From assembly GCA_040753795.1 (NCBI GenBank), contig JBFMDX010000018.1, positions 1 through 64,000 on the forward strand: DNA of 64,000 nucleotides. The letters run 5' to 3'. Both the position numbers and the translations under genes were made by a program. Origin of the DNA: Thermodesulfobacteriota bacterium (lineage in GTDB: Bacteria; Desulfobacterota; Desulfobacteria; Desulfobacterales; Desulfosudaceae). The notes below the pieces were generated by a model that had not been told where the DNA came from, made no database searches, and worked only from the letters and a program-made list of their open reading frames with translations. Each line of letters starts with the position of its first letter. Position 1 is the first letter of the stretch. Positions 1 to 7,028 of this stretch are shown piece by piece.

Positions 1-127
1 GCGGTTTCCTCTCCCCAGCCCATCAGGATGGTATTGGGAATAAGACCCGAGAACCCGTAGGTCTGGGCCGCTCCCAGAATGCCGTCGTAAATATCCGGCG
101 TAACCAGTACGCGCGCCATCACATCGG
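1..127. repeat. 127-bp perfect direct repeat, left copy
   Basis: Base-for-base identical to 7549-7675 and in the same orientation. It may extend beyond the left edge of the window. The two copies bracket the AT-rich region that holds the cohesin-like genes. Perfect identity next to strongly diverged flanking homology points to recent gene conversion or a recent duplication. Confidence 0.9.
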
Positions 128-230
128 AAGACAGCTGCCGCACGGCTTCTTTTACCTGTTGTTCGATAAAACGCGCCCGGGCCGATTCAGCGACGATCTC
201 GCCCGACCCCAGTTCTGCCGAATCCCGTCT
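1..230 (-). pseudogene. 5'-truncated C-terminal fragment of an SLC12-like transporter
   Basis: Read on the minus strand, this stretch is an open frame that continues off the left edge of the window. It encodes a piece of the cytoplasmic C-terminal domain of the same transporter family found intact at 7029-9281. The first 127 bases are identical to 7549-7675. From 128 to about 210 the alignment continues without gaps but with many substitutions, so the peptides still correspond (for example ESARARFIEQQVKEAVRQL against ESIRARLLESNVKDTVRRL). Homology then stops and an in-frame TAA lies at 231-233. The membrane part and start codon are missing here, so it is a remnant as far as visible. How much continues to the left cannot be seen. 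Confidence 0.75.
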
Positions 231-348
231 TTAAAGACCCATCAACAGGTTTCTTCAACCAATATTGACACATAAGCCTGACCTTGCTATAGGTAAATGG
301 CCAAAAAAGCAGTTCCTTTTATTTAACAACAAAACAAGGAGGGGGACG

Positions 349-2307
349 ATGAGGAGATCATTCAGGTTGTTGCGGTATTTGTTCATTATGGTTTGCTGTA
401 TGGCTGTAGTAGTGCCAGTCGCTTTTGGTGCTTACAAAGACATCCTTTATCCAGGAGCCGAGAATACTTTTGTGATGGGGATTTCACCGAACGATGAATA
501 TGTCGTCGGAACCACTGATACTGACATGTATGCGACCGATGCCAAACATTTTTTATATGATAACAAAAGCGATTCCTTTACCCTTTTAGAGCACAGCAGT
601 GGCAATACGGTTCCATATGACATCAATAATTCCGGTGTCATTGTCGGAAGTGTCAATGACCTCGGTTGTTTCAGGTTTGATGGCACGAACTGGACCTTTT
701 TTAGACAGGATATTGTCGCTGGAGGTGTGGAATGGGCCTATGGCATTAATGATGCAGGGATTATTGTTGGCACTAACCGTTCTAATCATCTCAGTCCTGA
801 AACCGCACGCGGTTTTGTGTATGATGGCTCAACCTTTAATCAAATAATTTACGAGAAGAGTGGGGCCTCCGCGGATGTAACATATGCTTATGGTATTGAT
901 AATAGAGGAAGAATATGTGGGGCTCACTTCTCTTATTCTGATCCTATTTTTCACGGCTATATCTATTATCCTGATACCCAACAATTTGAAAGTATTGATT
1001 ACCCCGGTGAAAACATAACGGCAACAATTCTGAGGGGGATCAATAATGAAGGGCAGATTGCGGGGTGGTATTCCAAGAAACCTCATTCAGGCGGTAATAG
1101 CATAGGGTTATTTTGGCTGTATGCTGAGGGTGGTTTTACTTATGACATTGAAACCGGTGTCTTTAAGGATGTTCCAATTACGGACCCGACTGTTAATTAT
1201 CTGATGGCTACTGACATCGATGACCACGGGAAAGTGGTAGGTAATTATGGTTATGCAGACCCTGCAACGGGCACCATTAATACGGTAATCGGGTTTATTA
1301 CTGATGAGGATGAAACTGATTGCGAAGAGGAGGATAACGGAGCGCTTGACGTGGTGGGTCAGTCGCTCTGTACTGCAGGTGTAACCATAGATGTTCCGAT
1401 TCGTATTCAAAACGAATACAAACCGACTTCACCACCACCGCCGGCTGAAATCCTCGACAACAGCGTTTCAAATTTTCTTTTTACAATAACCTATGATCCC
1501 TCAGTGCTTGAATTTATAGCAGTCGTTCCCAACGCGGAACTGCTTCAGGGTTTTGAGGGTGATTTCAATGAGTACGAACCTGGTAAAATAATTGTCGGGG
1601 GATATTCGATAACCAACAAGATTGCGGCGGACGTTTCGGACGTATTATGCCATGTCAGGTTTACTGTCCTGACAGCACTTGAAACAAGAATAGACCTTAT
1701 AGATCTAGATGATGATTTTCGTGGCTGGTCAACCTCACATGCCTGCCTGAGTGCGCCGGTATTACCTGAGTGGGAGTTGCCCGGGGACTTGGATTTTAGT
1801 GGAAAAGTATCACCCCTTGACGCCGGTTGCGCGGCAGAAGAAGGCACAGGTAACTGCCAGACCGTGGAGTGCGGGAGCTGCAATGATTTCGAGTGTGATG
1901 TGAACCTAGACTGTGACTGTTCAGCAAGTGATGCTTTGTGCATTTTAAACAGGTCTATTAAAAAACCGTCCTGCATAGACATTGAAATTGCTGGCACCTG
2001 GTCAGGAACACTTCCCCCCGACAATAGTGTCGTGTTGAATATAAATACGGATGGTTTTGGTGTTTTTTCTGGGGGAGCACCGATGACCAAGGGGGATTTT
2101 GTCAATTACAGCAATCACTATGATCATGCTATTGTACGAATCACCCATGATCCTGATCCAGCCAACATTGGTCTATATCTAAAACTTGAATGGGTGCTGT
2201 CTGGCGGATCCCTGACATTAGTCCCTTATGAAACTAACAGCACGGTGAAGGGCGCGATCGAAGAGCAGGCAGCGGGTACTCCCTTTATTTTAACTGCAAC
2301 GCCATAA
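349..2307 (+). CDS. secreted HAF-repeat protein with cohesin-like and dockerin-like modules
   Basis: I start this at ATG 349, which follows an AGGAGGGGG ribosome site; an upstream in-frame ATG at 265 has no such site. Residues 1-28 are a signal peptide. About residues 45-305 carry six copies of a G-I/D-N-x-x-G-x-I-V-G pattern (GINDAGIIVG, GINNEGQIAG, DIDDHGKVVG), which matches the HAF family of extracellular repeats. Around 335-465 is a beta-sandwich segment of cohesin type, with the strand motif TYDPSVLEF. It is followed near 478-545 by a calcium-loop segment starting GDLDFSGKVSPLDA that is dockerin-like and unusually rich in cysteine. The last ~100 residues are unassigned. It heads a run of three cohesin-like genes and is much AT-richer than the genome core. 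Role inferred: surface or secreted protein-assembly component. Confidence 0.7.
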   Translation: MRRSFRLLRYLFIMVCCMAVVVPVAFGAYKDILYPGAENTFVMGISPNDEYVVGTTDTDMYATDAKHFLYDNKSDSFTLLEHSSGNTVPYDINNSGVIVGSVNDLGCFRFDGTNWTFFRQDIVAGGVEWAYGINDAGIIVGTNRSNHLSPETARGFVYDGSTFNQIIYEKSGASADVTYAYGIDNRGRICGAHFSYSDPIFHGYIYYPDTQQFESIDYPGENITATILRGINNEGQIAGWYSKKPHSGGNSIGLFWLYAEGGFTYDIETGVFKDVPITDPTVNYLMATDIDDHGKVVGNYGYADPATGTINTVIGFITDEDETDCEEEDNGALDVVGQSLCTAGVTIDVPIRIQNEYKPTSPPPPAEILDNSVSNFLFTITYDPSVLEFIAVVPNAELLQGFEGDFNEYEPGKIIVGGYSITNKIAADVSDVLCHVRFTVLTALETRIDLIDLDDDFRGWSTSHACLSAPVLPEWELPGDLDFSGKVSPLDAGCAAEEGTGNCQTVECGSCNDFECDVNLDCDCSASDALCILNRSIKKPSCIDIEIAGTWSGTLPPDNSVVLNINTDGFGVFSGGAPMTKGDFVNYSNHYDHAIVRITHDPDPANIGLYLKLEWVLSGGSLTLVPYETNSTVKGAIEEQAAGTPFILTATP

Positions 2308-2327
2308 GATTATTTAATTCTTCCTTA

Positions 2328-2362
2328 CCTTAACTCTCCCGGATGCTCCGGGAGAGTTAAGG
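2328..2362 (+). promoter_or_regulatory. perfect 16-bp inverted repeat ending at a start codon
   Basis: CCTTAACTCTCCCGGA (2328-2343), a 3-base loop, then its exact reverse complement (2347-2362). The right arm ends on the base just before ATG 2363 and contains the only purine-rich ribosome-binding candidate (GGGAG/AAGG). It may terminate the upstream gene, but no T-run follows. As RNA it should hide the ribosome site of the next gene. Confidence 0.7.
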
Positions 2363-3391
2363 ATGGAAAAATATATGTTGCGATTCGTTCTTATTAGAGC
2401 CCTTGTTGTTTTCTTTTTGATATGCGCTTATGCTAATGCTGCCGGCCTTTCAATAAGCGATAAAAAAGGTGCCATTGGCGAACTGGTCACATTTAACGTA
2501 TCGGCAAATGACGCCCCCACACCTGTTAAAGCGTTCACTTTTTTTCTTGCCTATGATCCCAACGTATTAAGATATCAAGGTTATCAACAAAATGAATTGA
2601 CAGATAATTGTGATATTTTCTTGGTCAATGACAATTCATCTGGGGTGGTAAAAGTGCTGGGTGTTGCCTCGGAGGGTATGATCAAGGAGGGCGATTCCGG
2701 TGGGATGCTTCAACTTGATTTTCAGGTGGTAGGTAGCGGAGATATTGAAATCGGGTTTACAGCCGTTAAAGACGATATGAAAACATGGGATACGAAAAAC
2801 GGCAGGTTCATCGGTGAAGCAGGGCAGGTGCAAGATGGCGAAAACAATGAAAATGACAGTGAGGATCATAGTATAAATGAGAATGTTAATGCTGAAGAGG
2901 CAACAAACGTAGAAGCTGAGATTGAAAACATACAAGATGAGTCTGAAGAAGAATTGAATCAAGACCTTTTGGAAGATTCTTATTCTTCATCTACTGAAAC
3001 ATTGTCGAACTCTGTAACAACTTCTGCAGAGACGATTGAAGAAAAAGAAAAAATATTAAAACGGACACAATCGGATTCAAACACATCAAGCTCAACGCTT
3101 GGGCGAATAAAAAAAAAGGGGGCTTTTAGCTTACCCAATAAAAAAGATTGTTTGACGATCACCGATAAACCAATAACGGCAAATCAGAAGAAAAATACCA
3201 TTAAAACAGATGTTCAAGCAGTACAGGCACCGCAAAAGAAAAGATCAGAAAAAAGTGTTAAAGAATTATGTTGCCCCGACAAAACAACTGAAACAATTTA
3301 CCCCATTCTTCTGGTATTGCTTTTTTGTGTTTTAGGCTTACAAATTATTGTATTGATTAAGCTGAGCGTTTTGGGGAAAAAGCTAAAATAA
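2363..3391 (+). CDS. membrane-anchored cohesin-like protein
   Basis: 342 residues. Residues 1-26 form a signal peptide ending in ANA. Residues 28-150 are a cohesin-like module: it begins LSISDKKGAIGELVTFNV, has the strand pair FFLAYDPNVLRY and ends in DDMKTWDTKNGRF. A long acidic, then Ser/Thr- and Lys-rich low-complexity linker (about 155-305) leads to one transmembrane helix near 312-335 and a short basic tail. This order is that of an anchoring scaffoldin: outward-facing module, spacer, membrane anchor. The ATG lies directly after a strong hairpin. No dockerin is visible. The binding partner is probably the dockerin-like segment of the upstream protein, which is inference. Confidence 0.65.
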   Translation: MEKYMLRFVLIRALVVFFLICAYANAAGLSISDKKGAIGELVTFNVSANDAPTPVKAFTFFLAYDPNVLRYQGYQQNELTDNCDIFLVNDNSSGVVKVLGVASEGMIKEGDSGGMLQLDFQVVGSGDIEIGFTAVKDDMKTWDTKNGRFIGEAGQVQDGENNENDSEDHSINENVNAEEATNVEAEIENIQDESEEELNQDLLEDSYSSSTETLSNSVTTSAETIEEKEKILKRTQSDSNTSSSTLGRIKKKGAFSLPNKKDCLTITDKPITANQKKNTIKTDVQAVQAPQKKRSEKSVKELCCPDKTTETIYPILLVLLFCVLGLQIIVLIKLSVLGKKLK

Positions 3392-3433
3392 TTATATTGG
3401 AAATATTCTCATTCGATTTTGGAGGGCGAGCCT

Positions 3434-3898
3434 TTGAGAAAAAGAACGGTAATTATCGGCCTGTTTCAGCTAGTTTTATGCCTACCTTTTATTTTAAGTT
3501 GCCAGAACGTAGCCAATAAATCAAAAAAAGATAAGGTTTTAAAACCGGAAATAAAAGAATATACGATATCGATTAACTCGGCACCGAATCCTGTCCGGGC
3601 TTTCCTTTTTGACGTATTGTTTGATCACAGGGTGTATAAATTCAATAAATTTGTTCGCACAGGGTTTACTGTGGATGGTTTCAAACTTTTTGATATGAAT
3701 GAATTCGAACCCGGGAGACTGCGAATAGGAGGAGTCTCGACAGGCCCCCCCCCGATTGGGAAGGGCGCCTCCGGAGACATTGTCGTTCTCTACTTTGAAG
3801 TTACTGCAAAGGGGCCACCGAAATTCGAGATTACGGAACTGGAAGATCATTTTAAGGGATGGGGAGCGAAGCATTTAACCATCAAAATTAAAAATTGA
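3434..3898 (+). CDS. small cohesin-like lipoprotein
   Basis: I choose the TTG at 3434 because GGAGG at 3421-3425 sits eight bases upstream; an earlier in-frame start at 3419 would overlap that site. The 154-residue product starts with a basic region, a hydrophobic stretch and a lipobox ending ILSC, so it is probably a lipoprotein. The rest is a single minimal cohesin-like beta-sandwich (SINSAPNPVRAFLFDVLF, then GRLRIGGVSTG, then a closing DHFKGWG). The closing motif resembles DDFRGWS in the first gene of this group, so the two modules are probably paralogous. It lies in the AT-rich island, directly after the membrane-anchored paralogue. Confidence 0.6.
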   Translation: MRKRTVIIGLFQLVLCLPFILSCQNVANKSKKDKVLKPEIKEYTISINSAPNPVRAFLFDVLFDHRVYKFNKFVRTGFTVDGFKLFDMNEFEPGRLRIGGVSTGPPPIGKGASGDIVVLYFEVTAKGPPKFEITELEDHFKGWGAKHLTIKIKN

Positions 3899-4353
3899 CC
3901 CAATTACTTTTAAGCCTCCCAACCGGGCCGTGCCCGGAACCAAACCGATAACTAACAATGACTTACGGTCTTGTCAGTTAGAAGTGCTGAATAAACGTTA
4001 CAAGGCGCTTGGTGCTGAAGGGAAAAGAACTGTTGGTGGCGCTGATCTCGCAGGCAGTTCATGGATTGGGAGGCTTATTTGACCGGCTTACCGCTGACTT
4101 TGACTGGGGTGGCAAATTCCGGATAGGCGTCGCCGCCATGTTTCTTGATATTATGGCCTTTATTTTTTTCTTTTCACTTCTGTTCTGTTTACTTCCGTAA
4201 TCCCGGTTGGTATTGCCGGATGAAGCCATGTATGCGACAACAGCCTCATCTATCAGCTCTGATCGGGGACTGTCCTCCGGAGGAGTATATATGCCAAGAA
4301 AACCGACGGCCAGGCATTATCAAAATCGTCTGAGAGACCCTTAACTTTTATAA
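3899..4353. other. 455-bp gap with no convincing gene
   Basis: Between the cohesin-like lipoprotein and the glycosyltransferase. A 63-codon frame at 4009-4200 encodes a hydrophobic C-terminal helix but has no good ribosome site. A 17-codon frame near 4291, preceded by GGAGGAG, begins MPRKPTARHYQ. Neither resembles a known gene well enough to call, and the stretch may hold decayed mobile DNA. No tRNA-like or repeated structure was seen. Confidence 0.4.
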
Positions 4354-5958
4354 ATGAAAACTAAAATTTCGATAGCAGGTATTGTTATAGTCATTTGTAT
4401 AGCAACAATACTGACATATATTGCTACAAGAAATGGTCTTTGCCTTGCAATAGATGGTTATTGGTATTTATATATGGCTCGTTTTATAAAGCGTTTTTGG
4501 AGGATTAGCTCTTTAAGTACGTTTGATAAAACGCTATTCAATAATCTGCTCCTGTTTTATGGCGACGCGATAAAAAGCTGGCCACCTTTTTATTCAATAT
4601 TACTCGCGATTACGGGCTGGACTTCAGATCCCTATAAAGCTGGTCGTTTACTGCACCTCATTTTTCCGGGGAGTATAGGCTTTATGATCTGCCTCCTTTT
4701 TCGGCAACATCAAAAATCTTATGCCCGTTCTTTTTTTGCGATATCTTTAATTTTAGTTTCTCCGCCCATAGTTTACTTCAACTGCTTTGTACTTTCCGAG
4801 TCCCTTTTCATTTTCTTGCAATTATTGATCATGATAACGATATCTCATTACTTAAATTCTCAGAACAATTTATTTCTTTTTCTGTCTGCTTTTTTTGTTT
4901 GCATAGCCTGCATGACTAAATATTTTGGAATAGCTGTTGTTCCGGCATTGGCTATTATGACATGGTATGCTAATCGCAAAAGTTCATTTTTCAGATGTTT
5001 TTCCCTATGCATTTTATGCGTACTGGTTAGTGCCCTGCCAGTAATCGTTTTTATGGTTCTCCCTATTGGTGATAATACTTTTGAATTGGTTGGTGGAAGG
5101 CCTCTTTTTTTAAAAACTCCAAATTTGCTTCTATTTACTGGGGTTACCCTTCAATCGATTATACAATACCTCTCACCGTTGAAGGGCCCTTTTCTCCTAA
5201 AGATTATATTCGCTTCCGGTGTGGCTTCTCTGTCTATTATGTTGGTCATATGGGAATTACGCCACCAGTTACGATATCCACCATCCCAGGGAATTATTCA
5301 ACTCCAACTTTTTATTGGGTTATGTATTATTGGGTATTTTTTTATGGTTTTATTGCTTTCCTTTCTATACCACGACAACGTTTTTAATGGCCTGAATACT
5401 AGATATCTTGCCCCACTGTTTATGTGGGCTGTCATATTGATAGGGGTTATGGGAGCAGATGAAAGTTGTCTAACGCTCAACCGTTCGTTCAAAAGATTCT
5501 TCTTCAGTTTTATTTTTTTTATATTAATTGCAGTTTATCTTTATGATGCTAGTTGGATGGCTTGTAAAATTAATAAACAAAACGAATACTCAACAAAATT
5601 ATGGAAGGGAGACACCGTTTGGCATTATATCCATAATACTTCTAATACAAGCTACATTCTTTCGAATGAACCCAGCAAAGTATCCCATTATGCTGGGATA
5701 CCTGCTTTTTTAATTCCAAATCGCTATTTTCTTTCAATAAGCCGTTCTTTTAATACTTACGAAGAACACATGTATCATTTAAAACAAATGTTAAAACAAA
5801 ATAGTGGTGTTGTCCTCTATTTCAATCCATACTTGAATGAACAGCCAGAAATATCCATAATACTGGGTTCTCCTTCTGTTGAAGAATGTATCCAATTGCT
5901 TGATCTTGAGATTGTGGCGAGGACAGAGAATTGTTTAATCCTTCGCCCCAAATCGTAA
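4354..5958 (+). CDS. GT-C fold membrane glycosyltransferase (ArnT/PMT-like)
   Basis: 534 residues with an N-terminal membrane helix and roughly ten further hydrophobic segments. The first outer loop has an acidic residue in the DGYWYLYMARFI motif. The stretch CFVLSESLFIFL is typical of lipid-linked-sugar transferases of the ArnT/PMT/GT39-83 type. The C-terminal ~140 residues form a soluble domain. Such enzymes move a sugar from a polyprenyl phosphate carrier to lipid or protein at the outer face of the inner membrane. Acceptor and sugar cannot be told from sequence. Its last 24 bases overlap the end of the convergent SGNH gene. Base composition is very AT-rich, consistent with foreign origin of the island. 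Confidence 0.65.
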   Translation: MKTKISIAGIVIVICIATILTYIATRNGLCLAIDGYWYLYMARFIKRFWRISSLSTFDKTLFNNLLLFYGDAIKSWPPFYSILLAITGWTSDPYKAGRLLHLIFPGSIGFMICLLFRQHQKSYARSFFAISLILVSPPIVYFNCFVLSESLFIFLQLLIMITISHYLNSQNNLFLFLSAFFVCIACMTKYFGIAVVPALAIMTWYANRKSSFFRCFSLCILCVLVSALPVIVFMVLPIGDNTFELVGGRPLFLKTPNLLLFTGVTLQSIIQYLSPLKGPFLLKIIFASGVASLSIMLVIWELRHQLRYPPSQGIIQLQLFIGLCIIGYFFMVLLLSFLYHDNVFNGLNTRYLAPLFMWAVILIGVMGADESCLTLNRSFKRFFFSFIFFILIAVYLYDASWMACKINKQNEYSTKLWKGDTVWHYIHNTSNTSYILSNEPSKVSHYAGIPAFLIPNRYFLSISRSFNTYEEHMYHLKQMLKQNSGVVLYFNPYLNEQPEISIILGSPSVEECIQLLDLEIVARTENCLILRPKS

Positions 5959-6993
5959 TAGTTCGGGGCAGCTGCCGCCTGAAGCAATCTTACCATTAGC
6001 CCCGCAGAAAATATGACTGTTGATAATTTCTGCCCAAGCCTGATTGGCTTTTTGATTCGGGTGGGAGTAAGGATCTCCTTCCAACAACAAATCCTGTCTT
6101 AATCCGATGTCAGCATCGATGTATTCAATTCTATTAAGCTCTAAAAAATTTTTATAAAAATTTTTTTCGCTGCTATGATCTATGTTTAGAATTATCACCA
6201 CCAGCCGGCAACCGTGATTGGCGCAGAGGTCTCTCATATCGGTCATCAAAAATTGCCAGGCCGGATCCATTTTTATAAAATATTGAGGGTCCTGAAAGGT
6301 TTGTAAATATAGAATTTCAGCCGTCTTAACAATTGCCAAAGATTGACTTAAAGGCCAATGTTTGACTGGAACGGGTGGATAACGGATCAATTTGTTGTTT
6401 TCAATATCAACATATGGCAAAATAATTTTTTTCTGGCGAGTCGGGTTCTGCAACGCCCACCAAAGTGGCGTCGCCACGTTTCGGATCAGGTGATGCTCTA
6501 TAAACCCGTATAGGACAATTTTTGGCGAAGACAACGTCGACAAGACCTGCTCCAACATCAACAAACAATGGTATGTCCCATACCCGGGAGTACCATAATT
6601 TAAGACCTTAAGACACGGCAACTTTTGTTGGAGAAGCCAAGGCCAGGTCTCTTCATCCGATAAACCATAGCCATAGGTCATAGAGCAACCTACTACTACC
6701 AGTTGATCGCGATGATCCGACTTTGCTAATTTCTCAGCAGATGAAATCCTTCTTCCGTCTGCAGTATGTGTAACAGTGATCGTTTTCCCGTTGGGAGATA
6801 GACAGAGGAGTTTATCAGTGTTTTTATTGTTGGTCCAACCTATTACGGGATCCTCTTGGCAGGGTGGATGCACCTTTTGGTTGGCATAATCATAATATGG
6901 CAGTTTATAACGGAGATAAAACTCTCCACCTGCTATCATTATGATAAACGTCAGAAGGAAAACAGTGATCAGTAGAGTGGCCTGTTTCATCAT
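5935..6993 (-). CDS. membrane-anchored SGNH/GDSL-type hydrolase or acyltransferase
   Basis: 352 residues. An N-terminal signal anchor (about 5-24) is followed by a SGNH domain. The nucleophile block is GCSMTYGYGLSDEETWP; a later block is DPYSHPNQKANQAWAEII, holding the Asp/His pair. Proteins of this build act on O-acyl or O-alkyl groups of envelope polysaccharides, or are polysaccharide acetylation factors. It converges on the glycosyltransferase and overlaps its 3' end by 24 bp, so the two probably came as one unit. A related domain occurs in the protein at 61410-63023 (GGSTTYGHADFYRTWP), so this genome has more than one family member. Confidence 0.65.
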   Translation of the reverse strand: MMKQATLLITVFLLTFIIMIAGGEFYLRYKLPYYDYANQKVHPPCQEDPVIGWTNNKNTDKLLCLSPNGKTITVTHTADGRRISSAEKLAKSDHRDQLVVVGCSMTYGYGLSDEETWPWLLQQKLPCLKVLNYGTPGYGTYHCLLMLEQVLSTLSSPKIVLYGFIEHHLIRNVATPLWWALQNPTRQKKIILPYVDIENNKLIRYPPVPVKHWPLSQSLAIVKTAEILYLQTFQDPQYFIKMDPAWQFLMTDMRDLCANHGCRLVVIILNIDHSSEKNFYKNFLELNRIEYIDADIGLRQDLLLEGDPYSHPNQKANQAWAEIINSHIFCGANGKIASGGSCPELLRFGAKD

Positions 6994-7028
6994 ATGTTTC
7001 TCTATTATACTGACATCCCTATGCTTTT

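Noticed and set aside
4009-4333. Two short frames (4009-4200, 4145-4333) before the glycosyltransferase
   Set aside because: Weak or no ribosome sites, overlapping one another, no family resemblance. The MPRKPTARHYQ stretch near 4291 recalls starts of some transposase zinc domains, but 17 codons are too little to call an insertion-sequence remnant.
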